DNA of 38,822 bases from JAKFEW01 sp036675505 (GTDB taxonomy: Bacteria; Cyanobacteriota; Sericytochromatia; S15B-MN24; JAQBPE01). The stretch is from contig JAKFEW010000094.1 of NCBI GenBank assembly GCA_036675505.1, forward strand, positions 1 through 38,822. The letters are read 5' to 3'. This document shows, piece by piece, positions 1-8,100 of this stretch. A program made the position numbers and the translations under genes. Each line of letters begins with the position of its first letter. Position 1 is the stretch's first letter. The notes beneath the pieces are model-generated. The model was not told where the DNA came from and made no database searches. It saw only the letters and a list, made by a program, of their open reading frames with translations.

Positions 1-963
1 CCGCCGCCACCGCCGCCGCCGCCGCCGCCACCCCCGGCGCCGCCCGCGCCGCCTGCGCCCACGCCGGCCGCCCCCGTGGCGACGGAGAGCGATCCGCTGC
101 TGCGCCGCGGCGCGAGCGGCGGCGACGTGAAACGGCTGCAGGAGAAGCTCAAGGCCCACGGCTTCGATCCAGGCCCGCTGGACGGCGAGTTCGGCCCAAG
201 GACCGAGGCGGCCGTGCGCGCGTTCCAGCAGGCGCGCGGCATCGACGTCGACGGCGTGGTCGGCCCGCAGACCTGGGGCAAGCTGAACGAGAAGCCGCCC
301 GCCGAAGGCCCGAAGCCCGCGCCCTCCACCGGCGACGGCTCCGGCCCGCTGCTCAAGAACGGCCACCGCGGCGGCCCCGTGCGCGAGCTGCAGGACCGGC
401 TGCGCGCGCTCGGCTTCGACGCGGGCGCCAGCGACGGCGACTTCGGGCCGAAGACCGAGGCGGCCGTGCGGGCGTTCCAGGCCGCGAAGGGCCTCGACGC
501 GGACGGCAAGGTCGGCCCCCAGACCTGGAAGGCGCTCGGCATCCACGTGAAGGGCGAGGTCCAGACCGACGCGCCAGCAGGCCCCGGCCCGGGCGGCGAG
601 GCGGTCCTCGACGGCAAGCCGATGGTCTACCGCAACGGCAAGCCGATCCACCGCAACCTGTCGGCCGACTGGGACCGCATGGTCGCGGCCGCGGCGCGCG
701 ACGGCGTGCGCCTCTCGGTCACCTCGGGCTACCGCTCGGTCGCCCACCAGCAGCAGCTCTGGAATGAGGCGCTGCGCAAGTACGGCAGCGCGGACGCGGC
801 CCGCAAGTGGGTCGCGCCGCCGGGCAAGTCGAACCACCAGGCCGGCACGGCGATCGACGTCGGCGCCTCCGACGGCCACGCCTGGCTGCGCGCCCATGCC
901 GCCCAGTACGGCTTCCGCCAGCCGATGAGCTGGGAGCCCTGGCACTGGGAGCACCCGGTCTGA
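1..963 (+). CDS. Peptidoglycan-binding M15 (VanY-type) D-Ala-D-Ala carboxypeptidase, 5' end outside window
   Basis: The reading frame is open from the first base, so the start lies upstream of the window; a GTG at 76 is an unlikely start because it follows an in-frame Pro/Ala linker. Seen in order: a polyproline linker (bases 1-75), two PG_binding_1 domains (about 91-290 and 343-537, each with GFGPKTEAAVRAFQ-like and VGPQTW motifs), and a C-terminal M15B domain (about 650-960). The M15 zinc motifs are clear: SGYRS, SNHQAGTAIDVG (His and Asp ligands) and EPWHWEH (catalytic Glu and last His). The family trims the terminal D-Ala of peptidoglycan stem peptides or cleaves cross-links, and the paired binding domains would anchor it to the wall. 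No phage gene is nearby, so a host cell-wall or effector role is more likely than an endolysin. How it is exported cannot be seen because the N-terminus is missing. Confidence 0.9.
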   Translation, partial: PPPPPPPPPPPPAPPAPPAPTPAAPVATESDPLLRRGASGGDVKRLQEKLKAHGFDPGPLDGEFGPRTEAAVRAFQQARGIDVDGVVGPQTWGKLNEKPPAEGPKPAPSTGDGSGPLLKNGHRGGPVRELQDRLRALGFDAGASDGDFGPKTEAAVRAFQAAKGLDADGKVGPQTWKALGIHVKGEVQTDAPAGPGPGGEAVLDGKPMVYRNGKPIHRNLSADWDRMVAAAARDGVRLSVTSGYRSVAHQQQLWNEALRKYGSADAARKWVAPPGKSNHQAGTAIDVGASDGHAWLRAHAAQYGFRQPMSWEPWHWEHPV

Positions 964-1059
964 TCACGGGCAAATAGATATATCAAATGTTTGTTAAATA
1001 GAGAAAGCTATGCAGGTCTGTTCCCTATATCTCTTCTCGTGGGAGAGGGAGGGACGGAC

Positions 1060-1275
1060 ATGCAGCGCATCTTCGAGTGGCTCGGGCGGGAACAGCAGGC
1101 GCGCCGCCGCGTGAAGGCGATCGCCGAGGCCTACGTCGCCTGGCTCGCGGTGGATCACCCGCACGTCTACGACGCGCATGCGCAGGCCCTGGCGGCGCTT
1201 GCCGAGGTGCGCTGCGAGGCCGAGCTCACCACGCGCATCGCGCGCCTCGACCGGCTGGTGGCGCGGGCCGCATGA
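1060..1275 (+). CDS. Small hypothetical protein (71 aa)
   Basis: The ATG at 1060 is preceded by GGGAGAGGGAGGG, a strong purine-rich ribosome-binding site. A longer frame from 991 runs through AT-rich leader sequence and is less likely. The product begins MQRIFEWLGREQQ and is mostly helical, rich in Ala and Arg, with no signal peptide or membrane segment and no family I recognise. It follows the M15 peptidase gene after about 100 bases of unusually AT-rich sequence and ends against a hairpin shared with the convergent gene. The function is unknown; its coding status rests on the ribosome-binding site and a GC-rich third-position pattern. Confidence 0.6.
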   Translation: MQRIFEWLGREQQARRRVKAIAEAYVAWLAVDHPHVYDAHAQALAALAEVRCEAELTTRIARLDRLVARAA

Positions 1276-1279
1276 GAAA

Positions 1280-1305
1280 GGGCCCACCGCTTACGCGATG
1301 GGCCC
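1280..1305. terminator. Hairpin between convergent genes
   Basis: GGGCCCA (1280-1286) and TGGGCCC (1299-1305) are perfect inverted repeats, and the loop contains a further CGC/GCG pairing. On the minus strand the stem is followed by TTTC. It lies 4 bases after the plus-strand stop and about 14 bases after the minus-strand stop, so it could end transcription of both genes. Confidence 0.55.
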
Positions 1306-1319
1306 GAGCCACCTGGTCG

Positions 1320-2432
1320 TCAGAGGCCGCCGATGAGCTTCTTGCCCCACTCCTTGGCCTTGTCGACGCCCTTGCTGACGGTATCGCCGACCGCGCTCGC
1401 GGCATCGCTCACCGCGCCCCCGACGGCGTCCACCGCCTTGCCTGCGCCTTCCGAGATCGCATCCCAGTTCTCGATGCCGGTCGCCACCAGGTCGAGGCCG
1501 ACGCTGACGCCGATCGCGGCGAACTTCGCCGGCGGCGGCAGCACGGCGCCCGCGATGTTCGCGACGTCCGCGCCGATCTTGGCGAAGGCCGCGGCCTTCT
1601 CGCCGGTCGAGCTGGTGTCCCAGTTGTTGACCAGCTCGGAGCCGTTCTTCGCGATGTCGAGCGACGAGCTCGTGATCGCGAGGACCGGGTTGAGCTTGCT
1701 CGCGATGCCGGACTTGCCCGCGACGTCCGCCACGCTCGCGACGGCGCCGCCGGCGGTGACGAGGTCCTTGCCGACCTGCACGACCTCGCCGACGCTCGCG
1801 CCGTCCGCGAGGGCGCCGACCGAGTTCGGCAGGTTGCGCACGGCGTTGACGCCGTTCACGACGTCGCGCGCCGCGCCGAGGCCCTTGGCGGCCGTGCCGA
1901 GCGTGTCGGCGCCCTTGGCGATCGTGGCTGCGGTCTTGGTGTTGCCGGCGACGGCATCCACGGCGTCCTTCGCGCCCGAGGCGGTGCTCGCGAGATCCTT
2001 CGCGAAGCCCGCGGCGTTCGCGACCGAGAAGTCGTTCACCAGCGCTTCGCCGGAGCTGCCGAGGTTCATGGCGGACGTCGCGCTGTTGTAGGCCGACGAG
2101 GCGCCGGCGAGCTTGGTCTTCGGCGCGCCACCCGCCGGGGCGGCGGCGTCATCGGCCCGCTGGGCGCGGTAGGCCTGGGCCTTCGCCTTCACGTCCTGCA
2201 GCTTGGAGACGTCCTTGAGGACAGTGCCCGTCGTCTGGGCGGCCTCACCCCACGGCAAGGTGCCGAACTCGGCCCCGCCGGCGGCGGCGAGCCGATCGGT
2301 GCCGATCGAGCCGGGCTCCTCCTTCGGCGGTGGCGGCGGCGGCGGTGGCGGCGGTGGCGGAGGCGGCGGGGGTGGCGGCGGCGGGATGTACTCGAGACGT
2401 CCCGTCCCGTTGATTCCGTTGACTCCTGACAT
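1320..2432 (-). CDS. Hypothetical Ala/Gly-rich helical protein with a 20-proline tract
   Basis: The 370-aa product has no recognisable family. The start at 2432 is supported by GAGGGAGGAAG just upstream. Residues 1-16 (MSGVNGINGTGRLEYI) are followed by 20 consecutive prolines (17-36), then a charged/Gly segment. The remainder is a long, low-complexity helical region rich in Ala, Gly, Val, Asp and Lys with recurring patterns such as AKGADTLGTAAKGLG, ending in an amphipathic Lys-rich tail. There is no classical signal peptide. Composition resembles secreted or surface helical proteins, but this is only a resemblance. The neighbouring M15 peptidase also has a polyproline linker, and the 88-aa protein at 16542-16808 shares the N-terminal NGxGRL pattern. 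Translation of the proline run would be expected to depend on elongation factor P. Confidence 0.75.
   Translation of the reverse strand: MSGVNGINGTGRLEYIPPPPPPPPPPPPPPPPPPPPKEEPGSIGTDRLAAAGGAEFGTLPWGEAAQTTGTVLKDVSKLQDVKAKAQAYRAQRADDAAAPAGGAPKTKLAGASSAYNSATSAMNLGSSGEALVNDFSVANAAGFAKDLASTASGAKDAVDAVAGNTKTAATIAKGADTLGTAAKGLGAARDVVNGVNAVRNLPNSVGALADGASVGEVVQVGKDLVTAGGAVASVADVAGKSGIASKLNPVLAITSSSLDIAKNGSELVNNWDTSSTGEKAAAFAKIGADVANIAGAVLPPPAKFAAIGVSVGLDLVATGIENWDAISEGAGKAVDAVGGAVSDAASAVGDTVSKGVDKAKEWGKKLIGGL
2325..2384 (-). repeat. CCN trinucleotide repeat coding 20 prolines
   Basis: Sixty bases of in-frame CCG/CCA/CCC/CCT codons. Synonymous variation between codons suggests the proline run is kept at protein level, not a fresh slippage product. 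A similar tract opens the window (1-36, at least 12 prolines, cut by the edge). Confidence 0.9.
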
Positions 2433-2566
2433 CGGCCTTCCTCCCTCTCTTCGACGGGCACCCGATCAGGGTGCGTCGCCACACTGCCCTGGTTATGCCC
2501 CGGGGCAGCGGATTCGTGCGTTATTTGACAGACTTTTAACAGGCATTTGATGGAGCGGGCGATCGC

Positions 2567-3388
2567 TCAGTGCCCGTGGGGCAACAGCCGCTCGACCAGG
2601 CCGAAGACCAGCGCGCCGGCCACCACCAGCGGCACGCCGCTCGCCGTGCGCAGCGCGACCGGCACGACCTGCGCGAGCACGACGTAGATCAGCACGCCCG
2701 AGGCGAGCGGCAAAGCGACGCCGAGCGAGCCCGAGGCGCCGCCGAGCGCGAGCGGGACGGCCATGCCGGCCATGAACGCGACGCCGGTGGCGATCGCCGC
2801 GCGCCGGGCGTAATGGGCCGGGTTGCCCGCGGCCAAGACGACCGTGGCGGCCAGCATGCCCTCCGGGATGATGTGGGCGAGCAGCCCGATCATCACGAGC
2901 AGCCCGACCTTGAACTCGAGCGCGAAGCCCGCGGCCATCGCGACGCCGTCGAAGAACGTGCAGACCAGCAGGCAGCCCAGCGCCGAGCAGGCGGCGCCGT
3001 GCGTCAACAGCGGCGCCAGCGGCCCCGTGTCGTGGTGGTGATCGTGGCCGTGGCCGTGACCGTGGCCGGGATCGGCGCAGTGAGCATGTTCAGGCTCGAC
3101 CGCGCCGCCCGGGCTGAGGAAGGTCAGGTGCGGCGCCACGTAGCGCTCGAAGGCCAGCACGCTCAGGATGCCCGCGAAGGCCCAGCTGAAGGCCTGGTTG
3201 CCGCCGTGCTGCAGCGAGGCCGGCAGCAGCTCGAAGAAGAGCACGGCGAGCAGCAGCCCGCCGCCCAGCGCCATCAGCGCCGAGAGGCGCTCATGGGTCA
3301 GCCAGTGGCGCGGCCGTGAGGCGAGCCACATGCCGCCGGCCATCGTGGTGGAGGCCGTGACGAGGCCGTAAATGAGCGTGGTGTCCAT
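2567..3388 (-). CDS. ZIP family divalent metal (probably zinc) transporter
   Basis: The 273-aa polytopic membrane protein has about eight hydrophobic segments. A long cytoplasmic-type loop between the third and fourth segments carries a His-rich metal-binding stretch (HCADPGHGHGHGHDHHHD, around residues 102-120). The signature HIIPEG lies in segment four, and a conserved second half follows (AIATGVAFMAGMAVPL). ZIP proteins bring Zn2+, Fe2+ or Mn2+ into the cytoplasm. It is divergent to the ZnuABC-like operon, and its promoter overlaps a palindromic operator candidate, which fits metal-responsive control. The ATG at 3388 has only a weak ribosome-binding site. Metal preference cannot be read from the sequence; zinc is inferred from the neighbours. 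Confidence 0.92.
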   Translation of the reverse strand: MDTTLIYGLVTASTTMAGGMWLASRPRHWLTHERLSALMALGGGLLLAVLFFELLPASLQHGGNQAFSWAFAGILSVLAFERYVAPHLTFLSPGGAVEPEHAHCADPGHGHGHGHDHHHDTGPLAPLLTHGAACSALGCLLVCTFFDGVAMAAGFALEFKVGLLVMIGLLAHIIPEGMLAATVVLAAGNPAHYARRAAIATGVAFMAGMAVPLALGGASGSLGVALPLASGVLIYVVLAQVVPVALRTASGVPLVVAGALVFGLVERLLPHGH

Positions 3389-3415
3389 GGAACCGAACCA
3401 GGGCCTGAGGCCGTC

Positions 3416-3436
3416 TATTGCAATACCTTGACAATA
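3416..3436. promoter_or_regulatory. Candidate metalloregulator operator upstream of the ZIP gene
   Basis: TATTGCAATA (3416-3425) is a perfect 10-bp palindrome, and with CAAT at 3432-3435 it forms ATTG-N11-CAAT. It sits just downstream of the -10 box in an AT-rich island, a typical place for a Fur-family repressor. The half-site resembles that at the NiCoT promoter (10498-10515). The regulator is inferred, possibly the Fur-family protein at 15816. Confidence 0.4.
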
Positions 3437-3465
3437 ACTGTATATTTACTGGCCGTGCCTGTCAA
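3437..3465 (-). promoter_or_regulatory. Sigma-70 type promoter for the ZIP gene
   Basis: On the minus strand, TTGACA (3465-3460) is followed after 17 bases by TACAGT (3442-3437), a 6/6 and 4/6 match. The start of transcription would fall near 3430, about 40 bases before the ATG. Confidence 0.6.
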
Positions 3466-3492
3466 GCGAACCATGAGGCGCCCGCCGAGCGT

Positions 3493-3521
3493 TTGACAAC
3501 CCTTCATGGGCGAGCTAGCAT
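3493..3521 (+). promoter_or_regulatory. Sigma-70 type promoter for the metal-uptake operon
   Basis: TTGACA (3493-3498), a 17-base spacer and TAGCAT (3516-3521). An inverted repeat GCGAG-N8-CTCGC (3510-3527) overlaps the -10 box and may be an operator. Confidence 0.6.
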
Positions 3522-3558
3522 ACTCGCTCGCTTCCCAGCCCGGACGGACGCTTTTTTG

Positions 3559-4890
3559 ATGAATCAACGCCGGTCTTTGGCGATCGCCGCAGCGTTCGCC
3601 CTCGCGCTCCCCGCCACCCAGGCGGCCGCGGCGCCCAAGCCCCAGCCTGCCCCTGCCCGGCCGGCGCCGCGGCCCGCCACCTCGCCCTCGCCCTCGCCGA
3701 CCCCGACCCCGCCGCCGGCCGACGACCTCGAGCAGCTCGAGCGCATGCTCTCGGACGACGGGCCCTCGCCCTCGCCCGGCGCCACCTACGCGCCCTTGCC
3801 GATGCCCTCGCAGTTCACCACGATGCCCACCGGCGCGTTCGGGCTCGGCATGGGCACCAACATCATGAACCCGAACATCTCGGTCATCACGGACGTGGCT
3901 GCCGCCGCGTTCTCGGGGCCCAACCTGCAAGGCGGCGCGCACGACCCGACGAAGAACGGCTTCAGCCTCCAGCAGGTCGAGCTGAGCCTGAACTCGCCGG
4001 TCGACCCGTTCATGCGCTTCGACTCGAACATCGTCTTCTCCCTGTTCGGCGTCGAGATCGAGGAGGCCTACGCCACCTCCACGGCCCTGCCGCTCGACCT
4101 GCAGGGGCGCGCGGGCCAGTTCCTCACCCGCTTCGGGCGTGCCAACACGACCCACCCGCACAGCTGGGACTTCGTCGACCAGCCGATGGTGCTCGGCAAG
4201 TTCATGGGCGGCGAGGGCAACCATGCGCTCGGCGCCGAGCTCTCCTGGCTCGCGCCCTTGCCCTGGTACACCGAGCTGGTCGGCTCGGTCACCGAGGCCG
4301 GCGGCGGCGGCACGGCGCGCTCGTTCTACGGCAACGACGACCTGGGCGTGCGCGGCCCGCTGGACCTGCAAGGCACGACCAGCCTGCGCCAGTTCTACCT
4401 CCTGCACCGCGATTGGTCGCTCGCGACCGGGCTCTCGGCCATGACCGGGCCCAACCCGACAGGCCGGGCCAACCGCTCGGACATCCTCGGCGCGGACCTC
4501 TACCTCAAGTGGCGCCCGCTCGAGCTGGGCTCCTTCACGATCGTGTCGCTGACGGTCGAGGCGCTGCAGCGCCGCCGCCAGGTGCCCGCGGGCCTGCTCG
4601 TCGACCACGGCGGCTACGGCGCGCTTTCCTGGCACATCGCCCAGCAATGGGGCGCGGCGATGCGCTACGACATGGCGACCGGCCTGCCGGGCGGCATCGA
4701 CTACCTCGACCCCAGCTGGACCGGCGACCGCGGCAAGTGGACCGCCAACGTCACCTTCTGGCCGACCGAGTTCTCGCGCCTCCGCCTGCAGGGCAGCATG
4801 GACCGGCCGAGCTGGCAGCCCGAGCCGATCTATGCGACTTTCCTCACGATCGAGACGGTCGTCGGCGCGCACGGCGCGCACAAGTTCTGA
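3559..4890 (+). CDS. Outer-membrane beta-barrel (porin-like) protein at the head of a zinc-type ABC operon
   Basis: The ATG at 3559 begins a signal peptide (MNQRRSLAIAAAFALALPATQAAAA). A Pro/Ser-rich linker (about residues 25-75) follows, then about 350 residues of alternating amphipathic strands rich in aromatic residues: FSLQQVELSLNSP, HPHSWDFVDQP, LGAELSWLAPLPWY, LYLKWRPLELGSF, ANVTFWPTEFSRLRLQ. This is the pattern of an outer-membrane barrel. The same kind of barrel is known next to ZnuABC-type genes in other diderm phyla, so passage of zinc or a zinc complex across the outer membrane is a reasonable inference. There is no TonB box or plug domain, which argues against a classical TonB-dependent receptor. 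No good ribosome-binding site precedes the ATG. A longer upstream frame would run through the promoter and is rejected. Confidence 0.85.
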   Translation: MNQRRSLAIAAAFALALPATQAAAAPKPQPAPARPAPRPATSPSPSPTPTPPPADDLEQLERMLSDDGPSPSPGATYAPLPMPSQFTTMPTGAFGLGMGTNIMNPNISVITDVAAAAFSGPNLQGGAHDPTKNGFSLQQVELSLNSPVDPFMRFDSNIVFSLFGVEIEEAYATSTALPLDLQGRAGQFLTRFGRANTTHPHSWDFVDQPMVLGKFMGGEGNHALGAELSWLAPLPWYTELVGSVTEAGGGGTARSFYGNDDLGVRGPLDLQGTTSLRQFYLLHRDWSLATGLSAMTGPNPTGRANRSDILGADLYLKWRPLELGSFTIVSLTVEALQRRRQVPAGLLVDHGGYGALSWHIAQQWGAAMRYDMATGLPGGIDYLDPSWTGDRGKWTANVTFWPTEFSRLRLQGSMDRPSWQPEPIYATFLTIETVVGAHGAHKF

Positions 4891-4910
4891 GCCTGGAACA
4901 CGAGGTACCC

Positions 4911-5834
4911 ATGTCCTGGAAACCGTTCATCACAGCCCTTTGCGCCGCCGTCATCGCGCTCGCGCCGGCCGAGGCCGCGCTCGCGAAGGTCCGCGTGGTC
5001 GCCACGATGACCGATCTCGCGGCGGTGGCCCGCGAGGTCGGCGGCCCGGACGTGGAGGTGACCGCGCTGTCTTACCCGACCCAGGATCCGCACTTCGTGG
5101 ACGCGCGGCCGAGCCTCGTGATCACGATGAACAAGGCGGACCTCCTGATCCTCGCAGGCCTCCAGCTCGAGATCGGCTGGCTGCCCACCTTGATCAACGG
5201 CGCGCGCAACGCGGGCATCCAGCCGGGCACGCCCGGCTACTTCGACGTCTCGACGGTGGTGCCCTTGAAGCAGGTGCCGACCCAGGCGATCGACCGCTCG
5301 ATGGGCGACCTCCACCCGGGCGGCAACCCGCACTTCATGGCCGACGCGCGCAACGGTGCGCGGGTGGCGGCGGCGATCGCCGCGCGCCTGAGCCAGCTCG
5401 ACCCCGAGCACACCGCCGGCTACCGCGCCCGCGCGCGCGCGCTGGTCGCCAGGTGTGCGGCCCTGAGCAAGCAGCAGATCGCACGCTACGCCACGATCCC
5501 GGCCGATCGCCGCCAGATCGTGGTCTACCACCAGTCGCTGATCTATCTGCTCGACTGGCTCGGCCTCACCCAGGTCCAGACGCTCGAGCCCAAGCCCGGC
5601 ATCGCGCCGTCGCCCGGCCATGTCGCGACGGTGCTCGGCTTGATGAAGAAGCTCGGCGTGGAAGCGATCATCCAGGAGGAGTACCGGCCGCAGAATCCCG
5701 GCCGCCAGGTGGCCGAGCTCGCCGGCGCCAGGCTGGTGGTGATCCCGGGCGGCCCGAACTTCGATCAGGGCCAGGACTACCTGTCCTACGTGAGCGAGGT
5801 CGTGGACGCGATCTACCCGGTGCTCAAGCCATGA
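4911..5834 (+). CDS. znuA: ZnuA-like metal ABC transporter substrate-binding protein
   Basis: The 307-aa product has a signal peptide (to about residue 25, ALA-K) and the cluster A-I (cluster 9) binding-protein fold. Likely metal ligands are visible: His in DPHFVD, His in GGNPHFMAD, His in VYHQSLIYLLDWLGL, and an acidic residue in IIQEEYRPQNPG. The long His-rich loop of many zinc-specific ZnuA proteins is absent, so manganese cannot be excluded. It follows the barrel gene by 20 bases and overlaps the next gene by ATGA, indicating one operon with translational coupling. The protein would capture metal in the periplasm and deliver it to the permease at 8090-9013. Confidence 0.9.
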   Translation: MSWKPFITALCAAVIALAPAEAALAKVRVVATMTDLAAVAREVGGPDVEVTALSYPTQDPHFVDARPSLVITMNKADLLILAGLQLEIGWLPTLINGARNAGIQPGTPGYFDVSTVVPLKQVPTQAIDRSMGDLHPGGNPHFMADARNGARVAAAIAARLSQLDPEHTAGYRARARALVARCAALSKQQIARYATIPADRRQIVVYHQSLIYLLDWLGLTQVQTLEPKPGIAPSPGHVATVLGLMKKLGVEAIIQEEYRPQNPGRQVAELAGARLVVIPGGPNFDQGQDYLSYVSEVVDAIYPVLKP

Positions 5835-6679
5835 CGATCCGGCCCAGGCTCGCGCTCGCCGCGCTGCTCGTGGCCGGCTGCGCCACGGCGCCCGGCACGG
5901 GCTTCGCCACCGTGACCGGCGGCCGGGTGGCCGTGCCCGCGGTGCTCGGCAAGGCCCGCCTCGACGAGGCCGGCCGCTGGAAGACCAACAACGGCTACGT
6001 GCTCGCGCTCGATGAAGGCAAGCTCGGCGTCGAACTGCGCGAGGTGGCGCTGCAGGCGCCGGGCGCCGCGGCCGCGAGCGGCGGGGAGATCAAGATCGAT
6101 CCGGCCAACCCGCCGCCCGGCTACACCTTCTGCCACAACCAGGACTGCCACACCGCCGACGGCAAGGTGAAGACCTTCGACGAGGTCCGCGCCGAGCTCG
6201 CCGCAGGCGGCGCGGCCGCGGCCGCGCAGACCGTGGTCGCCCTGCAGCCCGCCGCCGCGCGCCTGAACTGGCCGCCCACGGCCGCCGCCGAGTGGACGCT
6301 GGCGGGCTGCGAGCCCCATTGCTTCCTGGCCCAGGGCCTGCTCAGCCAGGCCGTGCTCAAACTCGGGCGCGTCGTGGCCGCAGGCACGGTGGCGCCCAGC
6401 GTCGGCGGCGAGGCCCGCCGCTGGACCCTCGATCTGCCGATCGCGGGCGCGGCCTTCCCGGCGGCGATCGCGGCCGAGGTCGGCCTCGCCACGCCACGCG
6501 AGATCAAGCTTTCCGGCACCTTCACGCTCACCGACAAGCTTTTCGACGGCCTGCCCTGGGACCGCCTGCGCGAACGCAGCGGGCCAATTGCGCTCGAGGC
6601 GGACCAGGCGGCGGCCGAAGTGCTCGCCACGAACCTCGCCAAGAGCACCTGGTCCGCGACGCTCACCACCACCCCCTGA
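5831..6679 (+). CDS. Hypothetical lipoprotein with Cys/His pairs, in the zinc-uptake operon
   Basis: The ATG overlaps the znuA stop (ATGA). Lipobox LLVAGC places the lipidated Cys at residue 17, so the 282-aa protein is a membrane-anchored lipoprotein. It contains FCHNQDCH (C-x4-CH) around residues 99-106 and GCEPHC around 160-165, both plausible periplasmic metal-binding pairs. The spacing is not the CxxCH of c-type cytochromes. The second half is beta-rich with Ala-rich segments. I do not recognise the family. Its position between the binding protein and the ATPase suggests a role in handling the metal outside the cytoplasmic membrane. Confidence 0.8.
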   Translation: MTIRPRLALAALLVAGCATAPGTGFATVTGGRVAVPAVLGKARLDEAGRWKTNNGYVLALDEGKLGVELREVALQAPGAAAASGGEIKIDPANPPPGYTFCHNQDCHTADGKVKTFDEVRAELAAGGAAAAAQTVVALQPAAARLNWPPTAAAEWTLAGCEPHCFLAQGLLSQAVLKLGRVVAAGTVAPSVGGEARRWTLDLPIAGAAFPAAIAAEVGLATPREIKLSGTFTLTDKLFDGLPWDRLRERSGPIALEADQAAAEVLATNLAKSTWSATLTTTP

Positions 6680-6695
6680 TGGAGAAGAAGACCCC

Positions 6696-7337
6696 ATGAC
6701 CAAGCGTTTGATCCCGCTTGCGGCGCTCGCGGCCCTCACGGTCCTCGCCTGCAGCACGACCGTCGCGCCGCCTGCGGCCACGCCCTCGGCTTCGCCCTCG
6801 GCGGCCGCGAGCGCCGCGGCATCGCCCGCCGCGAAGCCGACCGCCGGCACGTCGCCCGCCCCGACCACCGCGCCTGCGACGAACGCGACAGCCAGCCCCG
6901 CGGCGAGCGCTGCGCCCGCCGAAGTCGACGTGGAAGGCTGCGAGCACGGCGAGGAAGGCCCCGCCAAGGCCGTGACCGCCAACCTCGTCACGATGAGCCG
7001 CGAGCGCGCCCGCGTCGCCGACGACCACAACCGCTACGACGTCACCCTCGTGCAGAGCGCCGGCCAGTACGAAGGCTACGTGATCTTCGAGAACGACGAC
7101 GTGGGCGATTTCCACTTCTACCTGAACAAGGACGTGCCCTTCAAGCTCATGCAGAACGGCAAGGACGTCGCGTTCGAGAAGACCACGAAGCCGCTGGCCC
7201 TCTGCCCGGACGTCGTCAAGGCGTCGTACGTCGCCGAGCTCGCGATCGGCCAGGTCGAGCTCCACTGGGGCCCCACCAGCGAGTCGAGCGTGGGCGTCGT
7301 GATCGAGTTCGCCGCAGGTGAGCATGGCGACGAGTGA
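6696..7337 (+). CDS. Hypothetical lipoprotein with acidic/His clusters
   Basis: The 213-aa product starts at an ATG with GGAGAAGAAG five bases upstream. Lipobox LTVLAC puts the lipid on Cys19. A tether of about 60 residues rich in Ala, Pro, Ser and Thr follows, then a compact domain (about residues 80-213) with strands such as YEGYVIFENDDVGDFHFYL. Possible metal ligands are CEHGEE at the domain start, DDHNRY, and a C-terminal GEHGDE. The stop overlaps the ATPase gene by 14 bases. No family is recognised. A periplasmic metal-binding or sensing role is inferred only from context and from the His/acidic clusters. Confidence 0.8.
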   Translation: MTKRLIPLAALAALTVLACSTTVAPPAATPSASPSAAASAAASPAAKPTAGTSPAPTTAPATNATASPAASAAPAEVDVEGCEHGEEGPAKAVTANLVTMSRERARVADDHNRYDVTLVQSAGQYEGYVIFENDDVGDFHFYLNKDVPFKLMQNGKDVAFEKTTKPLALCPDVVKASYVAELAIGQVELHWGPTSESSVGVVIEFAAGEHGDE

Positions 7338-8100
7338 GGTCGTCTCGGTGGGCGCCCGGCCGGTCGTGCTGGGGGCCCGCCGCCTCGTGGTCGGCTACCA
7401 CGGCAAGGGCATCTTGCCGCCGATCGACCTCGAGATCCGCCGCGGCGAGAACTGGGTCGTGGTAGGCCGCAACGGCTCGGGCAAGTCCACCTTGCTCAAG
7501 ACCTTGCTGCGCCTGCTGCCGCCCGTGGACGGCGAGCTCATCCGGCCTTCCGGCGTCGAGGTCTCGTACGTCGCCCAGCGTCACCACGTCGAGCCGACCG
7601 TGCCGATGCGCGGCGTCGACCTCGTGGCGATGGGGCGCGACCAGGACTGGTCGTTCCTCAACCCGTTCCGCACGCCCGACAGCTACGCCGATGTGCTCGA
7701 GGCGCTGCGGCGCGCGGGCTGCGAGTCGTTCGCGATGAAGCGCTTCGATGCGATGTCGGGCGGCCAGCAGCAGAAGATCATGCTCGCGCAGGCGATCGTC
7801 TCGAAGCCCGACGTCATGATCCTCGATGAGCCGACCGCCGCGATGGACGTGGTCGCCGAGCGCGCCACGCTCGACGTGCTCGGCCAGCTCCGCCAGGACC
7901 TGGACACGGCGGTCATGCTCGTGACGCACCGCGTGTCGACCGGCCTCAGGCAGGCCGACCGGGCCTGTTACGTGGATCTCGAGACGCAGTCGATCGTGAT
8001 CGGCGCACCCGACGACGTCCTGCGGTCGCCTTCTTTCCAGCGCCAGTTCGGCGACCATGTGAACTGCGACCCGGGGCACGAGGATCACCATGCCCACTGA
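7324..8100 (+). CDS. znuC: ZnuC-like metal ABC transporter ATP-binding protein
   Basis: This 258-aa ABC ATPase has Walker A GRNGSGKST, signature MSGGQQQK, Walker B VMILDEPT and switch LVTHR. The ATG at 7324 is chosen because AGGTGA lies just upstream; a GTG at 7318 is possible. It powers metal import through the permease encoded by the next gene, which it overlaps by 11 bases. The C-terminus ends His-rich (HVNCDPGHEDHHAH), as is common in zinc importer ATPases. Confidence 0.93.
   Translation: MATSEVVSVGARPVVLGARRLVVGYHGKGILPPIDLEIRRGENWVVVGRNGSGKSTLLKTLLRLLPPVDGELIRPSGVEVSYVAQRHHVEPTVPMRGVDLVAMGRDQDWSFLNPFRTPDSYADVLEALRRAGCESFAMKRFDAMSGGQQQKIMLAQAIVSKPDVMILDEPTAAMDVVAERATLDVLGQLRQDLDTAVMLVTHRVSTGLRQADRACYVDLETQSIVIGAPDDVLRSPSFQRQFGDHVNCDPGHEDHHAH

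Noticed and set aside
1..963. Prophage endolysin
   Set aside because: Domain order could fit an endolysin, but there is no holin, structural phage gene or integrase around it; the polyproline linker also occurs in a non-phage neighbour.
6128..6160. Heme c binding site in the lipoprotein (CHNQDCH)
   Set aside because: The motif is C-x4-CH, not CxxCH, and no other cytochrome features or maturation genes are nearby.
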